Source: Candidatus Nitrotoga sp. SPKER
GTDB lineage: Bacteria > Pseudomonadota > Gammaproteobacteria > Burkholderiales > Gallionellaceae
Reading direction: 5' to 3'
Length of the DNA: 64,000 nucleotides
Assembly: GCA_003402285.1 (NCBI GenBank)
Contig: QFXG01000009.1
Location: 1 to 64,000 of the forward strand
Positions 41,576 to 52,200 of the stretch are shown here, in pieces. The notes under the pieces were generated by a model. The model worked only from the letters and a program-made list of their open reading frames with translations, did no database searches and was not told where the DNA came from. How positions within the stretch are numbered: the stretch's first letter is position 1; the number at the start of each line of letters is the position of its first letter. The position numbers were made by a program, and so were the translations under genes.

Positions 41576-41812
41576 TCAAACTGCCCGAAGTAATTCTAGC
41601 ACCGCACCCCGTTCACTTTGCAGCGACGAAGGCCGCGTGTTGGTAATCATATCCCACAGTGTTGGGTCGGGCATATCCAGCAATCTATCAAATTCCGCCT
41701 GCTGCGCCTTATTCAAATTTGCATAATGCTGCTCGATAAATCGGCCCAGCACAATGTCAAGTTCCAACAGACCGCGTCGGCAACGCCAGCGCACCCGTTC
41801 CAGCTCTTTCAT
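41576..41812 (-). CDS. sdhE: FAD assembly factor SdhE
   Basis: A 78-aa protein of the SdhE/YgfY/CptB family, needed for covalent attachment of FAD to SdhA. The diagnostic RRGLLELDIVLGRFI motif is present near residue 12, and MPDPTLWDMI fits the conserved DPxLWxW region. Its start overlaps the sdhB stop by four bases (ATGA), so the two are translationally coupled. Confidence 0.93.
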   Translation of the reverse strand: MKELERVRWRCRRGLLELDIVLGRFIEQHYANLNKAQQAEFDRLLDMPDPTLWDMITNTRPSSLQSERGAVLELLRAV

Positions 41813-42504
41813 ACTGTGCGCTTCACCATCAATGCTTTAATTTTTCCGATAGCTGCCGTGGGATTCAAACCTTTAGGACATACATCCACACAATTCATAA
41901 TCGTGTGGCATCGAAACAGCCGGTACGGATCTTCCAGATTATCCAGCCGCTCGCTCGTTGCCTGATCGCGACTATCAACGATAAAACGATAGGCTTGCAG
42001 TAACCCGGCAGGGCCGACAAACTTGTCTGGATTCCACCAGAATGATGGGCAAGCAGTCGTACAACAAGCGCACAGAATACATTCATAGAGACCATCCAAC
42101 TCGGCGCGCTGCGCTGGCGACTGTAAGCGCTCAGTTTCCGGCGGCGGATCGTTATTCACCAAATAAGGCTTGATCGAATGGTATTGCTTGAAAAACTGCG
42201 TCATATCCACGATCAAATCACGTATCACTGGCAGACCAGGCAATGGACGCAATTCAATTGGTTGCTTCAAACTGGACAGCTGTGTAATACAAGCTAGGCC
42301 ATTGCGCCCATTTATATTCATGGCATCCGAACCGCACACGCCTTCACGACAAGATTTACGCAAACTCAAGCTGTCGTCTTGCTCCCTGATAAGCAGCAGT
42401 GCATCCAACAACATCATATCGCCCGCCTCTATGCTCAGCTCATAATTACGCATATAAGGCTGCTCATCGGTTTCTGGGTTATACCGGTAAATTTTGAACT
42501 TCAT
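41809..42504 (-). CDS. sdhB: Succinate dehydrogenase iron-sulfur subunit
   Basis: A 231-aa iron-sulfur protein of complex II. The plant-type 2Fe-2S ligands lie in CREGVCGSDAMNING and a following LAC, the 4Fe-4S set in CILCACCTTACPS, and the 3Fe-4S set in CHTIMNCVDVCPKGLNP. The start is supported by GAGG about nine bases upstream. It is separated from sdhA by a DUF262 gene and a 312-nt gap, so it may need its own promoter. Usually sdhB follows sdhA directly. Confidence 0.96.
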   Translation of the reverse strand: MKFKIYRYNPETDEQPYMRNYELSIEAGDMMLLDALLLIREQDDSLSLRKSCREGVCGSDAMNINGRNGLACITQLSSLKQPIELRPLPGLPVIRDLIVDMTQFFKQYHSIKPYLVNNDPPPETERLQSPAQRAELDGLYECILCACCTTACPSFWWNPDKFVGPAGLLQAYRFIVDSRDQATSERLDNLEDPYRLFRCHTIMNCVDVCPKGLNPTAAIGKIKALMVKRTV

Positions 42505-42816
42505 GGTTGTATTCCTCTACTAATCGCTTCGAGTAATCTGCCTACGCCATCTTCGCATTCGCCAAAGTGCTCACATCAAAATAAGTTCACCGCCTATTTT
42601 TGAACGCACCCTCGTTTATAGCTACGCCGACACGCTTTAATTTTTGCTGAATTATATTGAAGGCTTAAATCACTGGCCGCACAGCAGATAGTTGCCTTGC
42701 CAAATGGCTAAAACCATGGCAGTTTACGCCACTCAAATTAAGATTCATTGAGTTCTATTACTATGATAGCCAGACAAATTTATCACTTATAATTATCTGA
42801 CTTTATAAAAAATAAT
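42505..42816. other. Gap between the DUF262 gene and sdhB
   Basis: A 312-nt stretch without a supported gene. It could hold a promoter for sdhB-sdhE-gltA, and remnants of the missing 3' end of the DUF262 gene, but I could not recognise nuclease-domain motifs in any frame. AT content is high near the DUF262 stop. Confidence 0.4.
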
Positions 42817-44214
42817 TTACGTTAAAGCTAGCACTTTCAAAATCGTAACCATTTCCTGGTATCTATTTTTCCAACTGATACAACGGGAAGTAGTAGCGCT
42901 AATTTGTTTATCCGAACAAGCACCACGAAATTCATCATCACTCGGGTAAACAAATTGCATTGCCTTCAATACAGCTGTTGCCGTGCTGATATCGCCACGT
43001 GAAATTTCTTGCGCCACTGAATAATAGATACTCTCTTGTTTGTTCGTTGGCTGACTGCCAATTACAATGTAACGAAATGAAATCGCTATGCAGTTGCGTA
43101 GCACACGCTCAAAGTCATTGGCCGATAGCATTCGATGTGCCGCTACAAGCAATGGAAAAGGCTGACGCACTCTAAGCATGTGCAAATCCCGGATATACTC
43201 CTTATAATTTGCAGACCCTCGTGATAATTCCACTTGGGTAAGTGCCAGATAACTATTAATATCCTCTTCCATATCCTGTAATAGTTTAAAAACTTCCTCA
43301 CGACTTGTAACACAAGAACTTATGGTTCTAAAAAGTTCCGGCTGCCTGACAAAGGTATGACGACTAATCCAGTGCACAAGCAAAAAATCGGGGAAATTCT
43401 CACTACCCAAGCAAATTACCATTGCTTCCCAACGATCTGCCAACACTTTCATTTCATGACGATGATCTTTATCACCATACAGAACAGAAAAGAGATGATT
43501 TTTCAACAAATCCGTTGAAGATAGATTTATGCCACGTGCATTCAGCGTCTCAAATACTTTATAGGCATTAAGTTCATCAGTCACACTAATAACAGTAAAG
43601 AATAACTTATCACTAATTGATTCGACTAGACTGGCCAGCGCTACTCCCTCATCCCCGCCAGCAATTTTTGTATATTCGCTCATTTTTATCGCAAACCATT
43701 CAAATGCTTTGCACAATCTGCGTTCAGATTCCCTGCAACCCCGCTGAAATAAATGATCCAGCGGGATCAAGTAATTTTGAAAATAAACATCGTTATTACG
43801 GTTGAGCGTGAGCTTGCTTCGCGACATCAACGTTACAGGATCAAGATAAGTAATATAGGTTTGACGAATTTGATTCATTCGTTGCTGATTATTTTCTGGA
43901 TTATTTTTCTCTGCGATCAATCGCTCTAAATTCTTGAGCGCCGCTAGCGTAATCAACATGAGGGTCGTCAAACGCTGCTGCCCTTCAATCACATCAAATG
44001 TTTTGTTATCTTTCGATTGCAAAACAAGATAACCCATATAGTGCACCGGTTCACCGTCAGCCTGAACAACCCTCATAATATCTGCCCACAAATCTCCCCA
44101 TTCATGCTCCGTCCAGCCATAGTCCGGCTGAAAATGAGGTATGTGGTAACTTAAACCACTACTGATCAACTTGCGATAAGTATTATTTTCTGTTTTAAAA
44201 TTAGCTACCGGCAC
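42817..44214 (-). CDS. GmrSD-like DUF262 protein, lacking the nuclease domain
   Basis: A 465-aa protein with a DUF262 (ParB/Srx-like NTPase) domain: IPHFQPDYGWTEHEWGDLWADI (about 25-46), the core DVIEGQQRLTTLMLITLAALKNLE (about 74-97), and YKVFETLNARGINLSSTDLLKNHLF (about 220-245). GmrSD-type restriction proteins add a C-terminal DUF1524 HNH nuclease. Here the protein stops soon after FRGACSDKQISATTSR, and the -1 frame then reads YFPLYQLEK, suggesting a frameshifted or truncated end. GTG start with AGGAG. It begins 15 nt after sdhA, inside the sdh operon. It could be a decayed restriction gene, an anti-phage remnant, or a functional DUF262-only protein. Confidence 0.78.
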   Translation of the reverse strand: MPVANFKTENNTYRKLISSGLSYHIPHFQPDYGWTEHEWGDLWADIMRVVQADGEPVHYMGYLVLQSKDNKTFDVIEGQQRLTTLMLITLAALKNLERLIAEKNNPENNQQRMNQIRQTYITYLDPVTLMSRSKLTLNRNNDVYFQNYLIPLDHLFQRGCRESERRLCKAFEWFAIKMSEYTKIAGGDEGVALASLVESISDKLFFTVISVTDELNAYKVFETLNARGINLSSTDLLKNHLFSVLYGDKDHRHEMKVLADRWEAMVICLGSENFPDFLLVHWISRHTFVRQPELFRTISSCVTSREEVFKLLQDMEEDINSYLALTQVELSRGSANYKEYIRDLHMLRVRQPFPLLVAAHRMLSANDFERVLRNCIAISFRYIVIGSQPTNKQESIYYSVAQEISRGDISTATAVLKAMQFVYPSDDEFRGACSDKQISATTSRCISWKNRYQEMVTILKVLALT

Positions 44215-44229
44215 GTTTTAATCTCCTGA

Positions 44230-45993
44230 TTAGTACACTCGCGCCTTAAGTGGAAATGATTCCACACTCAGCGGTTTAAGCCGAACCGGCTTGTAATCCA
44301 GTTTTTGTCCCTCGCTAAAATATAGTGAATGCTTCAGCCAGTGATCGTCGTCCCGTTCCGGGAAGTCATCACGCGCGTGGCCGCCACGACTTTCTTGTCT
44401 GGCCGCAGCGGAAAACATGGTGGCTTGCGCCACTTCAATTAGATTATCAAGTTCCAATGCCTCTACGCATGCAGTATTGAATATCTTACTCTGATCATTA
44501 ATCATGGTATTTTTGACACGCTCGGCCACTATGCGAATTTTTTCCACGCCCTGAGCCAGCAGATCAGGAAACCGAAATACACCGCAATGATTTTGCATCA
44601 CGCGCCGCATCTCTGCCCCCACTTCGGCCACGCTCTCACCATTTTTCTGTGATTTCAGCCTTGCAAGGCGCGCCAGCGGACGCGCCGCAGCATCATGCGG
44701 CAATGGTTTTGGGTGCGGGTTACGCTGCAAGTCCTCAATAATCTGCCGCGCCACCTCACGCCCGAATACCAGCAAATCAAGCAATGAATTACAACCCAAC
44801 CGGTTAGCTCCATGCACGGACACGCAAGCGCATTCGCCCACCGCATAAAACCCCTGCACCACTTCTTCTGGCCCTGTTTTGTAAGGGGCAACCACTTGAC
44901 CATGATAATTAGTGGGAATGCCGCCCATCATATAATGCGCAGTAGGCACCACCGGAATAGGAGCCAGGGCCGGATCAACATGCGCGAATTTTAGAGAAAT
45001 CTCACGAATACCAGGCAAACGCTGACGGATGACAGCACCGCCAATGTGGTCTACTTTTAATAAAACATGATCGCCATGCTTACCACAACCGCGGCCTTCC
45101 TTAATCTCAGTAGCGATGGCGCGTGACACCACATCGCGGCTGGCGAGATCTTGAGCGTTTGGCGCATAACGCAACATAAAGCGCTCACCGTCTTTGTTGA
45201 CGAGATAACCGCCCTCACCGCGCACACCTTCAGAAATCAGCACACCCGCACCGTGCACGCCAGTGGGGTGAAACTGGAAAAACTCCATGTCCTCCAGCGG
45301 AATACCGGCACGGGCTGCCATGCCCAGGCCATCGCCGGTATTAATATAAGCATTGGTGCTCGCCTGAAAAATGCGCGCCGCACCTCCGGTAGCAAACAAC
45401 GTGGCGCGTGCCTGCAAAATCATCACTTCACTGGTTTCAATTTCCATTGCCACCACGCCGAGAACATCCCCGTCTTCATCGCGGATTAAATCCAGAGCCA
45501 TCCACTCCACGAAAAAAATGGTATTACTCTGCATATTTTTTTGATACAAAGTATGCAACAAAGCATGACCCGTACGATCTGCAGCGGCACAGGCACGCTG
45601 CACTGGGGACTTGCCATAGTCTTGCATGTGTCCGCCAAATGAGCGCTGATAAATTTTGCCATTTTCCAGACGATCGAATGGCATGCCAAAGTGTTCCAGT
45701 TCATACACCACTTCCGGTGCCGCGCGACACATAAACTCAATGGCGTCTTGATCGCCGAGATAATCCGAACCTTTCACCGTATCGTACATATGCCAATGCC
45801 AATTGTCCTCGTTGATATTACCCAACGATGCCGCAATACCGCCTTGCGCCGCAACGGTATGAGAACGAGTGGGAAAAACCTTGGACAATACCGCCACTTT
45901 CAAGCCCGCCTCAGACAAGGCCAAAGCCGCACGCATTCCTGCCCCACCTGCCCCCACGATTACAACGTCAAATGTGCGTTTCGCCACTGCCAT
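44230..45993 (-). CDS. sdhA: Succinate dehydrogenase flavoprotein subunit
   Basis: A 587-aa FAD subunit of complex II. The start at 45993 gives [24 protein letters not shown] and overlaps the sdhD stop (TGATG). The covalent FAD His is in [16 protein letters not shown]; catalytic regions include [22 protein letters not shown] and [10 protein letters not shown], plus [21 protein letters not shown]. It ends 15 nt before the inserted DUF262 gene instead of running into sdhB. Confidence 0.96.
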   Translation of the reverse strand: MAVAKRTFDVVIVGAGGAGMRAALALSEAGLKVAVLSKVFPTRSHTVAAQGGIAASLGNINEDNWHWHMYDTVKGSDYLGDQDAIEFMCRAAPEVVYELEHFGMPFDRLENGKIYQRSFGGHMQDYGKSPVQRACAAADRTGHALLHTLYQKNMQSNTIFFVEWMALDLIRDEDGDVLGVVAMEIETSEVMILQARATLFATGGAARIFQASTNAYINTGDGLGMAARAGIPLEDMEFFQFHPTGVHGAGVLISEGVRGEGGYLVNKDGERFMLRYAPNAQDLASRDVVSRAIATEIKEGRGCGKHGDHVLLKVDHIGGAVIRQRLPGIREISLKFAHVDPALAPIPVVPTAHYMMGGIPTNYHGQVVAPYKTGPEEVVQGFYAVGECACVSVHGANRLGCNSLLDLLVFGREVARQIIEDLQRNPHPKPLPHDAAARPLARLARLKSQKNGESVAEVGAEMRRVMQNHCGVFRFPDLLAQGVEKIRIVAERVKNTMINDQSKIFNTACVEALELDNLIEVAQATMFSAAARQESRGGHARDDFPERDDDHWLKHSLYFSEGQKLDYKPVRLKPLSVESFPLKARVY

Positions 45994-46364
45994 CACATTC
46001 CCCACAAAATTTGTACTGCCCAAATCGAATACAACAGCAGCGCCATAATTACCAGTACATATATCACCAAACGGGTTCTTGCCGACTTGACATAATCCAT
46101 GACGATGTCACGCACCCCGATCCATGCATGAAAAAAAACGGCAAATAAAAACAGCAACGAGAACGAACGCATTACCAAGTTAGAAAACAATCCTGTCCAG
46201 GAATTGTAATCAAGGCCGACCCAGGCATTGCTTTCAAAATAGGAGTTCAGTAGCACATAGCCCGCAATAAACAACGTATAGGCCACCATCAGAACAGCGG
46301 TAACACGCTGCACCAGCCAATCACGCAATCCATAATGCGCGCCGGTTACGATGCGATCTACCAT
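45993..46364 (-). CDS. sdhD: Succinate dehydrogenase membrane anchor subunit
   Basis: A 123-aa three-helix membrane subunit that, with SdhC, binds haem b and quinone. The start at 46364 ([17 protein letters not shown]) is preceded by AGGGG and matches the betaproteobacterial pattern; another ATG six bases upstream is possible. Helices are near residues 20-40, 60-85 and 97-120, with [15 protein letters not shown] containing the conserved His and Asp. It overlaps sdhC by 7 nt. Confidence 0.9.
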   Translation of the reverse strand: MVDRIVTGAHYGLRDWLVQRVTAVLMVAYTLFIAGYVLLNSYFESNAWVGLDYNSWTGLFSNLVMRSFSLLFLFAVFFHAWIGVRDIVMDYVKSARTRLVIYVLVIMALLLYSIWAVQILWGM

Positions 46365-46732
46365 ATCCATACCCCTACTAGGAAGGTTAGAGCCAAACTC
46401 ACAAACAGTACCCATTTGCTACTGGCACGTGCCTGCATTAGCCCAACGCCAATATGCATGTCAATTGCGAGATAGCGTATTCCAGCGCAAAGATGGTGTA
46501 AAAATGCCCATAACAGGCTAATCAAAATCAACTTACTTAAAGGATATCGTAAGGTAGCGACCAATTGAGTATATGTCTCGATAGAAAACAAACTGTACTG
46601 CAGCATCTTCAAAAACAGCGGCAAGGTTAAAAACAATAACAATCCGCTAACACGATGCAAAATAGACACAAAACCTGACAAGGGTAATTTGATTAAGCGC
46701 AAATCCAGATGTATAGGGCGATTTTTATTCAT
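46358..46732 (-). CDS. sdhC: Succinate dehydrogenase cytochrome b556 subunit
   Basis: A 124-aa membrane subunit. The start at 46732 gives MNKNRPIHLDLRLIKLPLSGFVSILHRVSG, the family N-terminus with the conserved Ser and Arg near the quinone site. Three helices follow, with the haem-ligand region HHLCAGIRYLAID. It is the first gene of the sdh operon; its promoter must lie in the short stretch between 46733 and the IS200-type remnant. Confidence 0.92.
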   Translation of the reverse strand: MNKNRPIHLDLRLIKLPLSGFVSILHRVSGLLLFLTLPLFLKMLQYSLFSIETYTQLVATLRYPLSKLILISLLWAFLHHLCAGIRYLAIDMHIGVGLMQARASSKWVLFVSLALTFLVGVWIW

Positions 46733-46801
46733 TGGCGCACACAAAGTAGAGTTATAGACCAACTTTTGCAATTGTACACATGATGAGTAATTAATTATAA
46801 A

Positions 46802-46999
46802 TCAGAAATATAAACGCCCAATGGATACTGAAATACTCCACAACCAGTATTTCTTCTTCAAGTGGAAAAACTCCTCGAACAGCTTGCTCGACGTGCGGCC
46901 TTTTATCCGCCTCATTATCTCGCTCGGCGCCTTCATCAGAGAACTTACCAGAATATGCAGATGATCCTTTGGGACTCGTTCCGCCAAATTTCCATTCAA
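46802..46999 (-). pseudogene. IS200/IS605-type transposase fragment
   Basis: A 65-aa fragment on the minus strand resembling the middle of IS200-type TnpA: VPKDHLHILVSSLMKAPSEIMRRIKGRTSSKLFEEFFHLKKKYW. The HUH-type HLH motif is present, but the N-terminus and the catalytic Tyr region are missing, and the sequence after KKYW departs from the family. It is a remnant that cannot move. It lies just upstream of sdhC and next to copy 1 of the 43-bp repeat. Confidence 0.72.
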
Positions 47000-47054
47000 A
47001 ACCCTGTAAAAAACTGAGAAAATTATTCTTAATTTTTAAAATGACATAGGAATC

Positions 47055-47097
47055 TATGTTTATGAAAAAATCTTGTCAAACTGAAACTTGATATATG
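47055..47097 (+). repeat. 43-bp direct repeat, copy 1
   Basis: Aligns without gaps to 53919-53961 with 38 of 43 identical bases, in the same orientation. Both contain TATGTTTA, a GAAAAAAT run and CTTGATATATG. Together they bracket the GNAT gene and the RND pump genes. Similarity appears to continue weakly on both sides. Confidence 0.75.
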
Positions 47098-47167
47098 TTG
47101 ATCATTCAAATTTAATGAACTTCATTCATTTATCCATTCCTAATTTTAGTGATCTTTATTTTAAACT

Positions 47168-47674
47168 ATGATACTAACCAATACGATACATAAAGAAATA
47201 GTGATTCGCCTTGCTGAAATCCGTGATCTTTTTGTCATAACCCAATTTAATCAAGCATTGGCTTTCGAAACAGAAAAAAAAGAATTGATACCAAAAGTAG
47301 TATCGAAAGGCGTTAAAAAAATTTTAAAAAATTCCAATCTCGGGTTTTATGTGATTGCTGAACGTGACCAGGAAATCATTGGATCATTGATGGTAACGAC
47401 GGAATGGAGCGATTGGCGAAACGGTATGTTTTGGTGGATTCAAAGCGTCTACATCAAGCCAAGTGAGCGTCGAAAAGGGATTTATACTGAGCTATATAAT
47501 TTTATTAAAGAGTCTGCAAATAATAATCCAAGTATTTGCGGATTTCGTCTGTATGTGGAATATGAAAATATTCTGGCCAAAAATACATATGAAGCTCTAG
47601 GCATGATGGAGACTGGTTACCGGATATACGAAGAACTAAAACCAGACACTCACTTCTGTATGGACGCGCTATAA
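47168..47674 (+). CDS. GNAT-family N-acetyltransferase
   Basis: A 168-aa acetyl-CoA-dependent acyltransferase. The core GNAT pattern is visible: GFYVIAERDQEIIGSLMVT (beta strands 2-4, about 57-76), the acetyl-CoA loop VYIKPSERRKGIYTELYNFI (about 98-117), and YEALGMMETGYRIYE at the C-terminus. The substrate is unknown. The gene is strongly AT-rich in codon choice compared with the TCA genes beside it, and has no clear ribosome-binding site. It stands between the IS200 remnant and the RND genes, within the direct-repeat bracket, consistent with acquisition. Confidence 0.8.
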   Translation: MILTNTIHKEIVIRLAEIRDLFVITQFNQALAFETEKKELIPKVVSKGVKKILKNSNLGFYVIAERDQEIIGSLMVTTEWSDWRNGMFWWIQSVYIKPSERRKGIYTELYNFIKESANNNPSICGFRLYVEYENILAKNTYEALGMMETGYRIYEELKPDTHFCMDAL

Positions 47675-47775
47675 AAAATAATATAAAAACCTACTAACCC
47701 GGCAGCTGGATTGGATGAAATAAGCAGAGAAAATCGAGTCCAACATTTTTTGAACCACTTCTTTCGCTCATCCAA

Positions 47776-49215
47776 CTACTGCCAACCCCCACCAAGTGAT
47801 TTATAAAGATCCACCATTGCATCAATTTGCTTTTGTTTCGTTTCAATTAAATCTTTTTTGGCATCCAAGGTATCCCTTTGTGCCAATAACACATCCAGGT
47901 AGTCCACACGGGCAGATTTAAATAACTGGTTAGCGACCTCAATTGATTGAGCGAGCGCTTCCACTTGGCTTGTCTTAAGTTGATAGTTTTTATCGAGGTT
48001 ATCGATGTTTGAAATTTGATTCGCTACTTCCGTATAAGCTTTAATAATACTTTGCTCATACTCATAAGCAGCCTGAATCTGCCTGGCATTGGCGTTTTTA
48101 TATTCCGCTATGATGGCGTTCTTATTAATGAGCGGAGCCACTAACCCTCCGGCAAGGTTTGCCGCCAATGACTCTGGCGTATTAACCAGGTATTTAAGTG
48201 CGAAAGCTTGATATCCTATTCCGGCGTTTATATTAAAGGAGGGGTAGAAATTTGCCCTCGCCACATTTATGTTTAATGCCGCTGCTGATAACTCAAGCTC
48301 CGCTTGCCTGATATCAGGTCTATTCTGTAGTAATTGTGACGGAATACCTGTCTTAAGCATTTTGGGCTTAAGCTCCATAAATCCACTAGAGGCACGCTGA
48401 ATAGGCTGTGACGTTCTCCCTAACAAAAAATTTATCCGATTCTCAACAACAGTAATGCGTTGATTCAATTCGTATAATTTACTTTTATTTTTTGCCACTT
48501 CTGCTTCATATCGTCTGACCGCAAGTGCATTTGTTCTTCCATAAAACATGAGTTGCTTGACCATCTCCAAACCATTTTGCTGGATACTAATATTTTGCTC
48601 TAAATTGGTGTGTTGATTATCTAGACTAAGCAATTCATAGTAAGAGTGGGCAACTTCAGCAACCAGATTGGTCACTAAAAAATTTTTACCTTCTTTTGAT
48701 GCCATATACTCAAGAACAGCCACCTGTTTCGCATTCCGCAATTTTTTCCATACGTCTATCTCCCAGGTTGAAAATAGCCCGAAGTGAAAATCCCCCAAGT
48801 ACGTAGGGAAGGCTTTGCCATTGGCTAATGGCAAATTGGCTTCAGCAGCACCATTGCGCGTAAATTCGCCGCTTCTCTCCCCGCCAGCACCAGCACCGAT
48901 ATTTACAAATGGCAAATATTGGCCTCTACGCGCTTGAATTTCATTCTGTGCAACGCTGATGCGCTGCATCATGATATTAATTTCTTTATTATTAACAACA
49001 GCGATGTCTAACAAATTTAATAAGTTAGGATCATCAAAAAAATCTTTCCATTTGATACTCGCCGTATTGGCCTGTTCCGAAACGCCTGGTTTAAAACCAG
49101 CAGGAAGACGCGTGTCTTCTTTTTTAATTATTAACTCAGGAGTACTACAGGCTTGCAACATCAGCCCCAACACGCCTAAAGTCATCAACTTAAATGTTTT
49201 ATTTTTCGTTGTCAT
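47776..49215 (-). CDS. RND efflux outer-membrane lipoprotein (OprM/NodT family)
   Basis: A 479-aa TolC-like outer-membrane factor. Lipoprotein signal with lipobox MLQAC (Cys23), then the usual two repeats of long helical hairpins and strands: RISVAQNEIQARRGQYLPFVNIGAG, LLQNRPDIRQAELELSAAALNINVARANFYPSFNINAGIGY, and LFKSARVDYLDVLLAQRDTLDAKKDLIETK. It should form the exit duct of the pump encoded upstream. Its start overlaps the end of the RND gene by 17 nt, so the three pump genes are one operon. Confidence 0.92.
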   Translation of the reverse strand: MTTKNKTFKLMTLGVLGLMLQACSTPELIIKKEDTRLPAGFKPGVSEQANTASIKWKDFFDDPNLLNLLDIAVVNNKEINIMMQRISVAQNEIQARRGQYLPFVNIGAGAGGERSGEFTRNGAAEANLPLANGKAFPTYLGDFHFGLFSTWEIDVWKKLRNAKQVAVLEYMASKEGKNFLVTNLVAEVAHSYYELLSLDNQHTNLEQNISIQQNGLEMVKQLMFYGRTNALAVRRYEAEVAKNKSKLYELNQRITVVENRINFLLGRTSQPIQRASSGFMELKPKMLKTGIPSQLLQNRPDIRQAELELSAAALNINVARANFYPSFNINAGIGYQAFALKYLVNTPESLAANLAGGLVAPLINKNAIIAEYKNANARQIQAAYEYEQSIIKAYTEVANQISNIDNLDKNYQLKTSQVEALAQSIEVANQLFKSARVDYLDVLLAQRDTLDAKKDLIETKQKQIDAMVDLYKSLGGGWQ

Positions 49216-52200
49216 TTGGGCCGTAGTGATAAGTTTCGGTTAAAGGATCAAGGTCTTCATGTTGGATTAATTTTTTACCTTCTATCATTTTGGCAAAAAT
49301 ATAATAAAGCCCTGGAATAATGATGACACCAAACACAGTACCGAAAAGCATCCCACCCAAGGCTGAGGTACCAATCGTTCTGTTGCCGACTGCTCCCGCC
49401 CCCGTAGCCATCGCTAAGGGTACCAGCCCGGCTATAAAGGCAAATGAAGTCATCAAAATCGGGCGAAAACGCTCTTTTGCACCCGCAATCGCCGCATCTA
49501 AAACAGACATGCCTTGAGTTTGTTTCTGGGTTGCGAATTCGACAATCAATACCGCATTTTTGCCGAGCAAACCAATCAACATAATCATTCCCAATTGAGA
49601 ATAGACATCATTGGCAAGCCCTAATCCTTTTAACAATAAGAAAGCACCGAAAATACCGGGCGGCAGCGAACATAGCACGACCAAAGGCAACACAAAACTT
49701 TCGTATTGTGCGGCTAGCACCAAGTAGACAAACATGATAACGATCGCGAAGATCAGCAGTGCTTCACTGCCCCTGAGGGCTTCATCAAATGATAAGCCTT
49801 CCCAAGCAACGTCAAAGCCATGCGGCAAAGTGGCTTTCGCCACCTCTTCAACTGCTTTGATAGCCGCGCCAGTGGTATAACCGGCTGCAGGCTCAGCGCG
49901 GATCGCCGCCGAGTTATAGAGGTTATAACGCGTGATTTCGTTAGGCCCTTGCTTTTTCACCATAGTCATAAAGGCGGAGTACGGCACCATTTCGCCTTTA
50001 TCATTTTTTACAAAGTATTTCAGCACATCCTCTGGGGAACGCCGAAATTCCGGCAAGGCTTGAGCGTAGACTTTAAAAAAGTTATTGAAGCGAACAAAGC
50101 CCTGTTCATAAGTACTACCGATCATGATGTCCAGGTGATTCATCGCTTTTTCGATGGTGACCCCTTTTTGCATCGCAAGTTTATTGTCAATGACGAGTTC
50201 GTATTGCGGATAATTGGCTGCATAAAATGTAAACAAACCGCTTAGTTCCTTACGCTTACGCATCGCATCCATGAACGCTTGGTTAATTTTATCGAACTCG
50301 AAATAATCCGTGTCTAATGTCTTGTCCAATAAGCGAAACGCCAAACCCGATGCCGCGCCGTATCCTGGCACTGCCGGCGGTTGAAAAAATTCGATGAATG
50401 CGCCCAAGTTATGAGTTTTTTCCTCCAATTCATGGATCACATCTAATACCGAATGTTTGCGTTGCGACCAATCTTTCAGGTTAATAATACTGGTACCTGC
50501 ATTCGACCCACGGCCTTCGGTAAGTATTTCGTAACCCGCTAAGGAAGAAACCGATTGTACGCCTTCAATTTTTGCCGCTATCACTTCCAGCTGCCGTGCC
50601 ACTCTGTTGGTCACTTCGATGGTTGAGCCGGGCGGTGTTTGAATAATCGCATAAATCATGCCTTGGTCTTCGCCAGGAATAAATCCCTCAGGCAAAGTTT
50701 TATCGATCACAAAAATGCCGAAGCCAAACCCGACCAATACCAAAAGCGTAACAATGCGCCGGGTGACCGTGACATTCAGCAATTTGATGTAACGCCCGGT
50801 AACCTTTTCAAACACAGAGTTAAAGCCATCGATGAAAAGGCTGATTGGGTTTTTCCGTTTCGGCTGGCCGTGTGTGTTTTTAAGTATCATGGCACACAGT
50901 ACCGGGGCGAGCGATAAAGCCACAACTGCTGAAATAATGATCGACGACGCCATGGCGATAGAGAACTGTCGATAAAACACTCCGACCGGTCCTGGCATAA
51001 ACGCAATAGGGATAAACACCGACACCATGACCAAGGTAATCGCTACAATGGCGCCACCAATTTCACCCAATACTTTTCGGGATGCCTCATAGGGACTGCA
51101 ATTTTCGGCTGCCATTTTTGCATGCACAGCCTCCACCACCACAATGGCATCATCAACCACAATACCTATAGCCAACACCAAGGCAAACAGGGTAATAAGG
51201 TTGATGGAAAGCCCGAACGCAGACATAACAGCGAATGCACCGACCAGCGAAACGGGTACCGCGATGACCGGGATCAAGGTAGAACGCCAGTCACCAAGGA
51301 AAATAAAGACCACCAAAGAGACCAATATGAAAGCCTCCACCAAGGTGTGCAGGACTTTTTCGATGGACGCATCAACAAAACGTGACACATCGTAATTAAT
51401 TTCGTATTCCATGCCTTCCGGGAAGGACTTTTGCATTTCTGCCAGTTTTTCCTTCACATTCTCAATAACTTTTTGCGCATTAGTGCCGTAGTTTTGCTTA
51501 AGCACAATGGACGCCGAAGGAAGCCCATCTTTATCAGAGAAAATATTATAAAACTCGCTGTTTAGATCGACCCTGGCAACGTCTTTAATGCGCAAAATTT
51601 CGCCTGCCGGGGTAGACCGGATAATGATGTCTCCATATTCTTCTGGCTTGCTGAAACGTCCTTTATAGACCAACACATACTCTTTGGACTGAGCGGCTAT
51701 ACCTGTACTTTGGCCCAATCGCCCAGGTCGTCCGATAATGCTTTGATTTCCGATGGCCTCCATCACCTCCTCTGACGAGACACTATAGGCTCGCATCCGT
51801 TCCGGATTCAGCCAAATGCGCATCGCATATTGACGGGCGCCCAATATGGTTGCTTGGGCGATTCCAGTAATGCGCTGAATTTCAGGAATAATATTAACGT
51901 AAGCATAATTGAATAGAAGCTTCTGATCGGCGTTTTTGTCTTTACTGAAGAGGTTGACATACATAAGCATGCTGGGCTGAACGAAGTTCACAATCACGCC
52001 TTCCAACTGCACCAGTATGGGCAGTCTGCTCATCATCTGATCCACGCGCGTCTTCACGTTAACCATCGCAATATTGGGATCGACCCCCAGATTGAAATAC
52101 ACTTGAATGGTCGCTTCACCCGCGCTGGTCGCATCCGAAGTGATGTATTTCATGCCAGGCACACCATTGATAGCGCGCTCTAACATAATCAGGGACGATT

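Noticed and set aside
42817-44214. Reading the DUF262 gene as an active GmrSD restriction system
   Set aside because: The DUF1524 nuclease part is absent in this frame and nearby frames.
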